From NCBI RefSeq assembly GCF_001418105.1, contig NZ_LIQI01000031.1, positions 216,001-280,000 on the forward strand: 64,000 nucleotides of DNA, given 5' to 3'. Within the stretch, counting starts at the first letter, position 1, and each line of letters begins with the position of its first letter. The stretch is from Lacinutrix himadriensis (GTDB taxonomy: Bacteria; Bacteroidota; Bacteroidia; Flavobacteriales; Flavobacteriaceae). The notes beneath the pieces were generated by a model, which saw only the letters and a list, made by a program, of their open reading frames with translations, did no database searches and was not told the DNA's origin. The translations under genes and the position numbers were made by a program. Shown here piece after piece: positions 43,703 through 53,645 of the stretch.

Positions 43703-44363
43703 CCTACAGAATACAAAAGTGCTTATTGTTGAAGATGATGTAATTATTGCAGAATATATTGCAGAACTGCTTCAAGATGAAAATTTTAATAACATTAAAA
43801 TCGCAAAAAATAAAGAAATTGCTTTAATAGAAATGGCTGATTTTTTTCCCGATATTATATTAATGGATATTAATTTGAATGGAAAAAATGAAGGAATAGA
43901 ACTTGCCAAGGTTAAAAACAAAAATGCAACGGTGATTTTTATTACTGGTCAACACGATTTTAGATTAATGAATGAAGCATTAAAAACAAATCCAGATGCA
44001 TATTTAACCAAACCAGTTAAAAAAATAGATTTGTTTGCATCTATAAATTTGGCTTTACAAAAAAAACAAGTGCATGTATTTCAGTTTAAAAATGGTTATG
44101 ATATAGTTAATTTAGACCATAATGATATTAAATATATGGTGGCAGATGGAAATTATATCAACATTCACACCATCACAAAGAAGTATACCCTTAGGCAATC
44201 GTTAAATACGATAGCAGCACAATTACCAATAGATATATTTAAACAAACACATCGATCTTATCTTGTTAATATAACGAAAGTACAGCGTATTAATGCAAAC
44301 TCAGTATTTATAAACGGTGTAGAAATCCCTCTATCTAGAACCTACGCAAAACAATTTAAGTAG
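43695..44363 (+). CDS. LytTR-family response regulator
   Basis: A 222-residue two-component regulator: receiver with acidic pocket VEDD (12-15), phospho-acceptor D58 (IILMDINLNG), threonine in IFITGQH and lysine in YLTKPVKK, then a LytTR DNA-binding domain (KYMVADGNYINIHTITKKYTLRQSLNTI to ISLSRTYAKQF type ending). LytTR regulators of Bacteroidetes bind direct repeats upstream of target genes. Its cognate kinase is directly upstream with an 8-base overlap. The 3' end of this gene and 80 bases beyond it are duplicated at 50051, next to the second LamG gene. Confidence 0.93.
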   Translation: MTNLQNTKVLIVEDDVIIAEYIAELLQDENFNNIKIAKNKEIALIEMADFFPDIILMDINLNGKNEGIELAKVKNKNATVIFITGQHDFRLMNEALKTNPDAYLTKPVKKIDLFASINLALQKKQVHVFQFKNGYDIVNLDHNDIKYMVADGNYINIHTITKKYTLRQSLNTIAAQLPIDIFKQTHRSYLVNITKVQRINANSVFINGVEIPLSRTYAKQFK

Positions 44364-44453
44364 TCATTTACATACAAAATACTGCATTTCAACCCTATTT
44401 ATTTGTATTTCATAGATAAAAGGATAGTTTTGGGTTCTTAATAAACCTAATCT

Positions 44454-44516
44454 ATGAAACTGAATTTTCACTTTTTTTTACTGGCTTTTTTAAGCTTAAA
44501 TTTTGATAACGCTTAA
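44454..44516 (+). pseudogene. Orphan signal-peptide stub after the LytTR gene
   Basis: A short ORF of 20 codons, MKLNFHFFLLAFLSLNF then DNA and a stop, with the look of an isolated signal peptide. It begins 90 bases after the LytTR stop. At the second locus the LamG2 signal peptide begins 102 bases after the remnant LytTR stop, with homologous sequence in between. It may be the relic of a secreted gene interrupted when the lnt-like and LamG1 genes arose. Too short to be a functional protein on its own. Confidence 0.35.
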
Positions 44517-44559
44517 TACATAATTTAATTTTTATCTGTGTTAAATTATTCCAGTCTTA

Positions 44560-46077
44560 ATGAAACAAAAATATTTTATTCTTTCTATACTTGCTGCATT
44601 AATCTCAGCTTATGCATATACAACGCTAAATATATTTTTAGTTTGTATGTCTTGGGTGCCATTTATCTACAATATAGTATCTCTAAAAAGTAAAAAACAA
44701 GTATGCTTAAATGGTTTTCTGTTTGGTTTTATTTACGGATTATGTCTATTTAATTGGACTCAAGTTGCTTTAAAAGATTATTCTACTTTAAATTCTTATA
44801 GATATTTAGTTACAATTTTACTATCTGTATTTTATGGTATTATTTATACGGTTTTTGCAATAGTTTTAAGCAAATTAAATAATGGGAAACACAAAAAAAA
44901 CTATTTAATTTTTATCAATAATATTGCTGTTGCAGCTGTTTTTGTACTTATTGAATCTGTTTTGTCCCATATATATCAAGGGATTCCTTTTTTAAATTTA
45001 AGAATTGGTTTTGTACTCGGAAAAAGCTTGTATTTATCGCAATTAGCATCTATAGGGGGCGTATCAATACTTACATTCATAATCATTCTCACCAATGTAT
45101 TTATAGCTAATCTTATAAAGTCTAAGCAGAAAATTAATGTAATAGGAGCCATTTTTGTACCTATTTTTAGTATAGCAGTAGGATTTATTATGTTTTCTAC
45201 TTATGAAACGCAACGTGCCAATGGAGTAAAAGTGAGCGTTGTTTCTGGAAACATTGATCCAAAAGTAAGTTGGACTGAATCGACTGGTAATACGTTGGCT
45301 TCAAATTATTTTTCAGTTTGTAAGGAAGCTACTAAAAATAATCCGGATTTTGTAGTTTGGCCAGAATCTGTTTTTCCATGGGTTTATAATGAGAATGATG
45401 ATTTAATCAAGGAATTATTAAAAATTAATAACAAGCCAAATTTCAATACCATTCATGCTTTTGGTTTAAATTCAAAAATTAGTAATTCAAAAGACGACAT
45501 AGCAAACTCTGTTTTACTTATCAATAATAAAAACCAAAAAATTGGTACTTACTATAAAAATATTTTATTAGAATGTTTTGAAAAACCACTTTTTAATACG
45601 TTTCAAATCCCATTTGCTTACAGTGAAAAATACACATATGCACAAGTAGGTAAACCAAAGCCATTAGATACAGATTTAGGCAAAGTAGGAATGTTAATTT
45701 GCAATGAGTCTATAGAAGAAAACTTTGTTAATAAACAAGTAAAAAATGGCGCTAATTTCTTTTTTGTAGTTGCAAACGATGGTTGGTTTAAGGACACTTA
45801 CATTAGTTTACACCATTTTTATATAGCACGTATTCTTGCTGCAGAAACTAGAAAAGATTTTGCAATAAGTAGTAACTGTGGTTTAAGTGGGTTTATTAAC
45901 TCTTCAGGAGAAATATTGGCAATGGAAAAATCAGATAGTCCGCTATCAATATCACAAAAAATATATAAAAATAAAGAAGAAACTATATATACAAAAATGC
46001 CTTTTTTATTTAGTTCACTCTTAATTCTAATTATTGCAACAAGTCTAATTTTAACTTTTAAATTAAAAAAATCATGA
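44560..46077 (+). CDS. Divergent apolipoprotein N-acyltransferase (Lnt-like)
   Basis: A 505-residue membrane protein with N-terminal helices (about residues 1-210), a carbon-nitrogen hydrolase domain (about 220-475) and a final helix (LFSSLLILIIATSLILTF). The catalytic triad is present: E269 (VVWPESVFPW), K333 (GTYYKNILLECFEKPL) and C381 (GMLICNESI), close to E. coli Lnt E267, K335 and C387. Lnt adds the third acyl chain to lipoproteins in the inner membrane. Its stop overlaps the LamG1 start by 4 bases (ATGA), so the two are coupled. It may be a second, specialised Lnt; the housekeeping one would be elsewhere. Confidence 0.85.
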   Translation: MKQKYFILSILAALISAYAYTTLNIFLVCMSWVPFIYNIVSLKSKKQVCLNGFLFGFIYGLCLFNWTQVALKDYSTLNSYRYLVTILLSVFYGIIYTVFAIVLSKLNNGKHKKNYLIFINNIAVAAVFVLIESVLSHIYQGIPFLNLRIGFVLGKSLYLSQLASIGGVSILTFIIILTNVFIANLIKSKQKINVIGAIFVPIFSIAVGFIMFSTYETQRANGVKVSVVSGNIDPKVSWTESTGNTLASNYFSVCKEATKNNPDFVVWPESVFPWVYNENDDLIKELLKINNKPNFNTIHAFGLNSKISNSKDDIANSVLLINNKNQKIGTYYKNILLECFEKPLFNTFQIPFAYSEKYTYAQVGKPKPLDTDLGKVGMLICNESIEENFVNKQVKNGANFFFVVANDGWFKDTYISLHHFYIARILAAETRKDFAISSNCGLSGFINSSGEILAMEKSDSPLSISQKIYKNKEETIYTKMPFLFSSLLILIIATSLILTFKLKKS

Positions 46078-49000
46078 AACAAAAACTATTATTATTGTTA
46101 TTTCTCGCAAACAGTCTTGTGTTGTTTGCGAATCCTGAATATCAACAGAATGGCTATAGATGGCGAAATGACAATGGAAATCAAACAACTGCAACCTGGA
46201 AAGCTGCCACTAATACACCATCTATTGTAAATTTTGTTGATGAGCAATTAAGACTAAGAATTGAAGTTAAAGAAACTTATGATGGTTATGGTTCATTCTC
46301 AACAAATCCTTTATTTTACCGTAAAAATGGAGGTAGTTGGGTTGCTGTTTCTAATAATACTAGTACCGACTTTTATTTTGTAAACAGTACTTATGTTGAA
46401 GATGGTTTTAGTACAACCCAACAAATTTCTTCAGGTGGTTACAGCCTTGGAAAATTTAAGTCTAATAGTAGCAGTTCATCTATATATTTAACTTATCTAA
46501 ATAGAACAGAAATTGAATATTCCTTAGCACCTTCAACATTATATGACAAAACGGCTACGTATGAATTTCAAATTTCTAATTTAGATGATTACGCTATTTA
46601 TCCGACTTTAAATGCAAATCCCAGTTTTTGTGAAACTGTAAAACCTACAGTTTCTAATATAACCTATATTCTTAATCAAGTAGCCTCACCATTAACCGCT
46701 ACAGGTACTAACTTACTTTGGTATACAACAGCGAGTGGTGGTACAGGTACTGCAACTGCACCTACACCAACTACATCATCTGCTGGTGCTACAAGTTATT
46801 GGGTTACACAAACATTAAATGGTTGTGAAAGTTTGCGACAACCCTTAATTGTATATGTAGGTGCGCCAGCTACCCATTTAAATTTTGATGGAGCTAATGA
46901 CCACGTTGTTTTATCAAACAATGTAAATAACACATTAAGTGGTGGTACAGCAATAACAATTGAATATTGGTTTAAAGGGACTAATGTACAAAGCGCAGTT
47001 CGTTTTCAAACACATGGTGCTTATAATGATTTTATAACAGCTGGATGGGGAAGTGGGAACCCTCAATTTTTAGTTTCTACAGATGGATATAATACTGGAG
47101 TAGAGTTAGGAGATGAATCGGTTATTGAAGACAATTCATGGCATCATGTTGCATGTGTATGGGAAAAGAATGAAATTTTTGCTACCTACCTAGATGGTGT
47201 TTTACAAAATTCTCGTGTCGCAGCTAATGTAAATCTTCCTTTGTTGCCTGAAAACAGTGGGTATCTTGGTATTTTTGGAGGAACAATAGAACCATTAAAT
47301 GGAAGTTTAGACGATGTTCGTATTTGGAATGTGGCTAGAACAGTAGAACAAATAAATGGTTCAAAAAATTGTGAATTACAAGGTAACGAAACAGGTTTAG
47401 TAGCTTACTATAAGTTTAATCAAGCTTTAGATGCAGAAAATAATACTTCAGAAACAACACTTACAGATGCAACTTCTAATGGAAATAATGGAACTTTAAC
47501 TAATTTTGCATTATCAGGAGCAACATCTAACTGGTTAGCAGGTTCTCCTGTAACTACACCATCTGCGCCAACAGTAACAACACCTGTGGTTTATACACAA
47601 GGAGCTACAGCTTCGCCATTAACGGCAACAACTGGAGCTAATGGTACAGGATTATTATGGTACACAACAGCAACTGGAGGAACAGATTCTACAACAGCAC
47701 CAACGCCAAGTACAGCAACAGTTGGTTCTACATCATATTGGGTTGCAGGTACTAACGCAAATGGTTGTGAAAGTGAAAGAACAGAAATTGTGGTTACAGT
47801 AGATGCTCCACTTCCAGCTACCCATTTAAATTTTGATGGTGTGGATGATTTTATTGATTGTGGTAATATATTGCCAGAGTCATACACAAAAGAGGCATGG
47901 ATTTCTATAAATGCAATTAATAGCACAAGTAATATAATTTCAGGCTCAGATAATTTTGGACAAAATGCTTTTTGGGTACCAAATGGAGTGTTGTCTGCTG
48001 GTCATAATGGTATCTGGAATGCTGTAGACGATTCAAATGTATTATCAGTAAATACTTGGTATCATGTAGCGGTTAGTTATGATTACGCAACGCAAACTTT
48101 AAAATTGTATAAAGACGGAATTTTGATAGATTCAAATAATAATGTTCCAGCACCAATTAATGGTAATGAAATCCATATTGGATCTTTTAATGATGCAAGT
48201 AACTTATTTAATGGATCTATTGACGATGTTCGTATTTGGGATGTAGCAAGAACAGCAGAACAAATCAATGGTTCAAAAGACTGTGAATTACAAGGTACAG
48301 AATTTGGTCTAGCTGCTTATTATAAATTTAATCAAGGAGTAGATGCAGGAACAAATACAAGTGTTACAACTTTAACAGATGCTACAGCCAATGCAAATGA
48401 TGGTACATTAACAAATTTTGATTTATTAGGAACAATCTCTAATTGGTTAGCAGGTTCTCCAGTAACAACAGGTTCAATAATTCCTTCTGAAGCAACAGTA
48501 TCTACACCAGTAGTTTATAATCAAGGAGATACAGCAACACCATTAACAGCTACAACAGGTGCAAATGGTACAGGTTTATTATGGTACACAACTGAAACTG
48601 GTGGTTCAGGAACATCAACTGCTTCAACACCAGACACAGCAACAATTGGAACAACTTCATATTGGGTTTCAAGTACAAATGCAAATGGTTGTGAAAGTGA
48701 GAGAACAGAAATTGTGGTGGAAGTGAATGTAATAATTCCTGCAACCCATTTAAATTTTGATGGTGTAGATGATAAAGTTGTGTTACCAAACGAATCGAAT
48801 TTTGATTTCACAGCAACATTTTCAATAGAATGTTGGATAAAAGTGAATTCTTTTACACAAGAATGGCAAACAGTAATTTCTAAAGGAAATGAAGGACCAA
48901 GAATCCATAGATACGGATTTTCAAACTTTATTGCATTTGGAACAGGACCAGGAGATGATTTAGCGTCAACCATCGCAGTCAATGATGGGAATTGGCATCA

Positions 49001-49934
49001 TATTGCTGCAACTTGTGATAATGGTGTTAAAAGTTTATATGTAGATGGTATTTTACAAGGAACACAAACGGTTAGTACTCCAATATTAACAAATAATGAT
49101 CCAGTATTAATAGGAAGCCAATCCGACTTCTATAGTCCAGTTAGAGCATTTCATGGGGATATTGAAGAGGTACGCTTTTGGGATGTTGCAAGAACAGAAT
49201 TGGAAGTTAATAATTCTAAAAATTGCGAATTATTAGGTAATGAAACCGGTTTAGTAGCCTATTATAAATTTAATCAAGGTAACGATGCAGCTTCAAATAC
49301 AAGTACTACAACTTTAACAGATGCTACAGCCAATGCAAATGATGGAACATTGACAAATTTTGATTTAACAGGAGCAACATCAAACTGGTTAGCAGGTTCT
49401 CCAGTAACAACAGGATCCATAATTCCTTCGGAAGCTTCAGTTACTACACCAGTAACATATTACCAAGGCGACGCAGCAAGTCCGTTAACAGCAACAACAG
49501 GTGCTAATGGAACCGGGTTAATGTGGTACACTGCAGAAACAGGTGGTTCAGGAACAGCAACTGCTCCAACACCAGACACAGCAACAATTGGAACAACTTC
49601 ATATTGGGTAAGTAGTTCTAATACTAATGGTTGTGAGAGTGAACGTTCTGAAATTGTTGTACATGTAGAAGAAACATTAGGTGTTTCTAATAATGCAATA
49701 TTAAATACGATACGTGTATTTCCTAATCCAACAAACGGAATGCTTACTATTTCAAATGCTTTAGGTACTACAATGGATGTAATTGTTTATGATATGAACG
49801 GAAGAGTATTGTATAATGAAAATTATAACCAAGAAACAAACACATTAGATGTATCTCATTTTAGTAACGGGATCTATTTATTGAAAATGAAAACAGAATT
49901 CGGAGAAATTTCGAAAAGAGTTATTAAAAATTAA
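46074..49934 (+). CDS. LamG1: T9SS-exported LamG/Ig-like repeat surface protein
   Basis: A 1286-residue secreted protein. A signal peptide (LLLLLFLANSLVLFA), a unique N-terminal domain (to about 185), then alternating Ig-like repeats (about 188-262, 497-580, 805-885, 1119-1200; signature LLWYTTxxGGT and SYWVxxTNxNGCESER) and three LamG-like concanavalin domains (from 266, 582 and 890; start ATHLNFDG, end SKNCELxGNETGLVAYYKFNQG). The last 85 residues (VFPNPTNG, VYDMNGRVL, FSNGIYLLKM) are a T9SS type A sorting domain, implying surface attachment or release. Its start overlaps the lnt-like stop by 4 bases. Repeats are similar at nucleotide level, a route for length change by recombination. Confidence 0.9.
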   Translation: MKQKLLLLLFLANSLVLFANPEYQQNGYRWRNDNGNQTTATWKAATNTPSIVNFVDEQLRLRIEVKETYDGYGSFSTNPLFYRKNGGSWVAVSNNTSTDFYFVNSTYVEDGFSTTQQISSGGYSLGKFKSNSSSSSIYLTYLNRTEIEYSLAPSTLYDKTATYEFQISNLDDYAIYPTLNANPSFCETVKPTVSNITYILNQVASPLTATGTNLLWYTTASGGTGTATAPTPTTSSAGATSYWVTQTLNGCESLRQPLIVYVGAPATHLNFDGANDHVVLSNNVNNTLSGGTAITIEYWFKGTNVQSAVRFQTHGAYNDFITAGWGSGNPQFLVSTDGYNTGVELGDESVIEDNSWHHVACVWEKNEIFATYLDGVLQNSRVAANVNLPLLPENSGYLGIFGGTIEPLNGSLDDVRIWNVARTVEQINGSKNCELQGNETGLVAYYKFNQALDAENNTSETTLTDATSNGNNGTLTNFALSGATSNWLAGSPVTTPSAPTVTTPVVYTQGATASPLTATTGANGTGLLWYTTATGGTDSTTAPTPSTATVGSTSYWVAGTNANGCESERTEIVVTVDAPLPATHLNFDGVDDFIDCGNILPESYTKEAWISINAINSTSNIISGSDNFGQNAFWVPNGVLSAGHNGIWNAVDDSNVLSVNTWYHVAVSYDYATQTLKLYKDGILIDSNNNVPAPINGNEIHIGSFNDASNLFNGSIDDVRIWDVARTAEQINGSKDCELQGTEFGLAAYYKFNQGVDAGTNTSVTTLTDATANANDGTLTNFDLLGTISNWLAGSPVTTGSIIPSEATVSTPVVYNQGDTATPLTATTGANGTGLLWYTTETGGSGTSTASTPDTATIGTTSYWVSSTNANGCESERTEIVVEVNVIIPATHLNFDGVDDKVVLPNESNFDFTATFSIECWIKVNSFTQEWQTVISKGNEGPRIHRYGFSNFIAFGTGPGDDLASTIAVNDGNWHHIAATCDNGVKSLYVDGILQGTQTVSTPILTNNDPVLIGSQSDFYSPVRAFHGDIEEVRFWDVARTELEVNNSKNCELLGNETGLVAYYKFNQGNDAASNTSTTTLTDATANANDGTLTNFDLTGATSNWLAGSPVTTGSIIPSEASVTTPVTYYQGDAASPLTATTGANGTGLMWYTAETGGSGTATAPTPDTATIGTTSYWVSSSNTNGCESERSEIVVHVEETLGVSNNAILNTIRVFPNPTNGMLTISNALGTTMDVIVYDMNGRVLYNENYNQETNTLDVSHFSNGIYLLKMKTEFGEISKRVIKN

Positions 49935-49954
49935 GTCCAATAGGAAACGTATAA

Positions 49955-49984
49955 AAAGGGTCGCAGAAATGCGACCCTTTTTTG
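49955..49984 (+). terminator. Rho-independent terminator of LamG1
   Basis: Perfect 11-bp stem AAAGGGTCGCA / TGCGACCCTTT with a GAAA tetraloop and T-run. A related stem-loop follows LamG2. Confidence 0.92.
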
Positions 49985-50050
49985 TGCTTAAAAAAGGCCA
50001 TTAATAAAACCTAAATTTAGATGTTTGGCAGGGTATTTATCTGTGTAAGC

Positions 50051-50280
50051 ATATGGTGGCAGATGGTAATTATGCAAACATGCACACCATCACAAAGAAG
50101 TATACCCCTAGGCAATAGTTAAATACGATAGCAACACAATTACCAATAGATATATTTAAACAAACACATCGTTCTTATCTTGTTAATATAACGAAAGTAC
50201 AGCGTATTAATGCAAACTCAGTATTTATAAACGGTGTAGAAATCCCGCTATCTAGAACCTACGCAAAACTATTTAAGTAG
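50051..50280 (+). pseudogene. LytTR 3' end, decayed duplicate of 44134-44363
   Basis: The frame from YMVADGNYANMHTI to the stop at 50280 is about 95% identical to the end of the intact LytTR gene (about 11 differences in 230 bases), with a TCG to TAG stop at 50116-50118 (RQ-stop-LNTI). Similarity carries on past the stop for about 80 more bases. There is no receiver domain and no start. It is a remnant left by duplication, not a gene. Confidence 0.92.
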
Positions 50281-50382
50281 TCATTTACATACAAAATATT
50301 GCATTTCAACCCTTGTTATTTGTATTTCATAGAATAAAAGTTAATTTTAGCGTCCTTAATTCAACTGACAAATTTATAATTT

Positions 50383-53300
50383 ATGAAACACATTTATTTT
50401 TCTTTTATACTGATAATCTTCAGTGGTTTTTTATCCTTTTCACAAACAGGAACACACCTTAATTTTGGTGGAGCTAATGATTATGTAGATTGTGGTAGCG
50501 ACCCGAGCTTAGAGATTACTGGAAATACAATTACCTTAGAGGCTTATGTAAAATTCAATGCTTTTGGAGCAGCACATTGGTTAGGTAATATTATTAATAA
50601 AGCATCACCAAATGCTAGTGGTTATATGTTAAGAGCTGGTGGTAATGGTGCTGTTAATTTTGTTGTGGCAAATTTTGGGTGGCATGAATTAACTACGGCA
50701 GATAATACAATTACTCTAGATACTTGGTTTCATATTGCAGGGGTGTATAATGGTACTACCTCAAAAATTTATATCGATGGTGTTGAGGTTGCCTCCACTA
50801 ATATTGCAATGGGTAATATTGGTAACTCCACTTTTAATGCAAACTTAGGGAGAGATCCTCAAGATACTGTTAGAAGATTAGATGCATCATTAGACGATGT
50901 GCGTATTTGGAATATTGCAAGAACAGCAGAACAAATTAATGCTGGTAAAAATTGTGAATTACTAGGTAACGAAACTGGTTTAGTAGCGTATTATAAATTT
51001 AATCAAGGGATTGCTGCAGCAGATAATACATCCGAAACAACAGTTATTGATGCAACAGGAACCAATAATGGAACTTTAACTAATTTTGATTTAACAGGAA
51101 CGACTTCTAATTGGTTAGCAGGTTCTCCAATGGAAATACTTCCTTCTGCACCAACAGTTGCAACACCAGTTACCTATACGCAAGGAGATACTGCTTCACA
51201 ATTAACAGCAATAACAGGATCTAATGGAACGGGATTAATGTGGTACACATCACAATCTGGAGGAACTGGAGATGCAAATGCACCAATACCAGATACATCA
51301 ACAGTTGGTACAACATCCTATTGGGTAGCTAGTACAAATGACAATGGTTGCGAAAGTGAAAGAACAGAAATGGTGGTGGAAGTGAATGCAATTCCTCAAG
51401 CAACACATTTAAATTTTGGAGGTGCTATAGATTATGTAAATTGTGGTAATGGTACAAGTTTACAAATCTCAGGGTATGCTATAACTCTAGAGGCTTATAT
51501 TAAATTTAATAGTTTTGCAGGTGCTGCATGGGGAGGAAATATAATTAATAAAAGTGGTACTGGTGATAATGGTTATATGTTAAGAGCTGGTGGTAACGGA
51601 GTTGTTAATTTTAATTTAGGAAACGGTGCTTGGCATGAAGTAAACTCTCCACAAAACACAATAAGTTTAAATACTTGGTATCATATAGCTGGAGTGTACG
51701 ATGGTACTACTCAAAAAATATTTGTAGATGGTATTGAAGTCGCTTCAAATAACCTTTCCATTAATTTTGTTGAAAGTAGTTTTGATTTAAATTTAGGTCG
51801 TGACCCTCAATTTACAGATAGAGGTATAGACGCGTCAATAGATGAAGTTAAAATATGGAATATTGCAAGAACAGAAGATCAAATAAATGCTTCAAAAAAC
51901 TGTGAATTTCAAGGTAATGAAACGGGTTTAGCCGGATATTATAAATTTAATCAAGGAAATGATGCCGCTGATAATACATCGGAAACAAGTTTATTAGATG
52001 CAACTTCAAATGGAAATAATGGAACTTTAACTAATTTTGATTTAACAGGAACGACTTCTAATTGGTTAGCAGGTTCTCCAATGGAAATACTTCCTTCTGC
52101 ACCAACAGTTGCAACATCAGTTACCTATACGCAAGGAGATACGGCAAGTCCATTAACAGCAACAACAGGAACAAATGGTACAGGATTAATGTGGTATACT
52201 ACAGAAACCGGAGGAATGGGTGACGTTAATGCACCAACGCCAGATATTGCAACAGTTGGTGAAACATCGTATTGGGTGGCTAGTACAAATGATAATGGTT
52301 GCGAAAGTGAACGCATAGAAATTTTGGTGGAAGTGGCAATACCAGCAGACCATTATCATTTTGGGCAGCACAATTTCATTGGTATAAATAGTAGTATGAA
52401 TCATAGTGATGGTCTTGTTATACCAAACACATTTACCACGGAACTTTGGGTTAAAACTCCGGACTTTTCTTCCATTTTAGGTGGTTCAGATGATGAGGAT
52501 TTAAGTACTTTTTATCATTTCTATATTGACTCAGACAACAAACTAGCATTTAGAATTAGTAATTATTATGATTATCAGGAAATTTTTGTATCTAATCAAA
52601 CAATAGATGTTAATGTATGGCATCATATAGCTTTAAGCAGAAATTCGTCTAACATATATAGTTTTTATATAGACGGTATTTTGGATAGCACTTTTACTCC
52701 TACGATTTCTATTGACGAATTTCATGTATCAGAACTTGGTGTTTCTAGTGATACGGCTATTGATGAATTTAGAATTTGGAACGTAACAAGAACAGAAGAG
52801 CAATTAAATGCGAATAAAAATTGTGAATTACAGGGAACAGAAACAGGATTGTTATTGTATTATAAATTTAACCAAGGTTTAAATGCGGTTAACAATACTT
52901 CCATTACTACTATCTTTGATGCTACTCCAAACCAAAATAATGGATTTATATATAATAATTCGTATTTAACAGGTCCAACCCAAAACTTTTTAGCTGGTTC
53001 ACCAATAACTACTGGTTCCGTGATACCATCTGAAGCAACAGTAACAACGCCAGTAACTTATTATCAAGGAGATACTGCAAGTGCATTAACTGCAACAACA
53101 GGTGCTTATGGAACGGGATTAATGTGGTATGCTACAGAAACTGGAGGAACTGGCGATGTTAATGCGCCAACACCAAATACGGCAACAGTTGGTACAACAT
53201 CGTATTGGGTGACTAGTACAAATGATAATGGTTGTGAGAGTGAGCGTTCGGAAATTGTTGTACATGTAGAAGAAACATTAGGGATTAATCAAAATGAAGG

Positions 53301-53535
53301 GCTAGATAATATACATGTTTATCCAAATCCTACGAATAGTTTATTACATGTTTCTAATATAAATGGGATCGATATACAGGTATCTATTTATGATATTAAT
53401 GGAAGATTATTGTTAGATAAAAATTGTGGTCAAGAACTTAATACAATAAATATTTCAACATTTTCTAATGGAATATATCTACTGAGAATGAAAACGGACT
53501 TGAATGAAATAACAAAAAGAATAATTAAAGAGTAA
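50383..53535 (+). CDS. LamG2: T9SS-exported LamG/Ig-like repeat surface protein
   Basis: A 1050-residue paralogue of LamG1 with a signal peptide (MKHIYFSFILIIFSGFLSFSQ), three LamG-like domains (from about 25, 337 and 655; start HLNFGGANDYVDCG), Ig-like repeats (about 254-335, 570-650, 885-965) and a T9SS type A sorting domain (YPNPTNSLLHVS, DINGRLLLDKN, NGIYLLRMKTD). It has no lnt-like gene upstream; instead a decayed LytTR 3' end precedes it by 102 bases. The third LamG domain is less like the others (HYHFGQHNFIGINSSM). Presumably a surface adhesin or glycan-binding protein; ligand unknown. Own terminator at 53559. Confidence 0.9.
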   Translation: MKHIYFSFILIIFSGFLSFSQTGTHLNFGGANDYVDCGSDPSLEITGNTITLEAYVKFNAFGAAHWLGNIINKASPNASGYMLRAGGNGAVNFVVANFGWHELTTADNTITLDTWFHIAGVYNGTTSKIYIDGVEVASTNIAMGNIGNSTFNANLGRDPQDTVRRLDASLDDVRIWNIARTAEQINAGKNCELLGNETGLVAYYKFNQGIAAADNTSETTVIDATGTNNGTLTNFDLTGTTSNWLAGSPMEILPSAPTVATPVTYTQGDTASQLTAITGSNGTGLMWYTSQSGGTGDANAPIPDTSTVGTTSYWVASTNDNGCESERTEMVVEVNAIPQATHLNFGGAIDYVNCGNGTSLQISGYAITLEAYIKFNSFAGAAWGGNIINKSGTGDNGYMLRAGGNGVVNFNLGNGAWHEVNSPQNTISLNTWYHIAGVYDGTTQKIFVDGIEVASNNLSINFVESSFDLNLGRDPQFTDRGIDASIDEVKIWNIARTEDQINASKNCEFQGNETGLAGYYKFNQGNDAADNTSETSLLDATSNGNNGTLTNFDLTGTTSNWLAGSPMEILPSAPTVATSVTYTQGDTASPLTATTGTNGTGLMWYTTETGGMGDVNAPTPDIATVGETSYWVASTNDNGCESERIEILVEVAIPADHYHFGQHNFIGINSSMNHSDGLVIPNTFTTELWVKTPDFSSILGGSDDEDLSTFYHFYIDSDNKLAFRISNYYDYQEIFVSNQTIDVNVWHHIALSRNSSNIYSFYIDGILDSTFTPTISIDEFHVSELGVSSDTAIDEFRIWNVTRTEEQLNANKNCELQGTETGLLLYYKFNQGLNAVNNTSITTIFDATPNQNNGFIYNNSYLTGPTQNFLAGSPITTGSVIPSEATVTTPVTYYQGDTASALTATTGAYGTGLMWYATETGGTGDVNAPTPNTATVGTTSYWVTSTNDNGCESERSEIVVHVEETLGINQNEGLDNIHVYPNPTNSLLHVSNINGIDIQVSIYDINGRLLLDKNCGQELNTINISTFSNGIYLLRMKTDLNEITKRIIKE

Positions 53536-53558
53536 GCTAATTTTAATCAATTTGGAGA

Positions 53559-53585
53559 AAAGTCGCAGAAATGCGGCTTTTTTTT
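53559..53585 (+). terminator. Rho-independent terminator of LamG2
   Basis: AAAGTCGCA / TGCGGCTTT (one G.U) with a GAAA loop and T-run, 23 bases after the stop; clearly related to the LamG1 terminator. Confidence 0.88.
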
Positions 53586-53645
53586 GTTCCAAACACAGTA
53601 TTTAATGCAAATATAATTTCTTACATTTAATCAAAATGAAATGAT

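Noticed and set aside
48521..48982. Long minus-strand ORFs in the LamG genes (also 47591-47926)
   Set aside because: They are shadows of Ig-like repeats, appear at the same place in several repeats, and have no independent features.
46600..49600. Repeated DNA in LamG1 as a CRISPR or transposon repeat
   Set aside because: The repeats are in-frame Ig-like and LamG domains of one protein.
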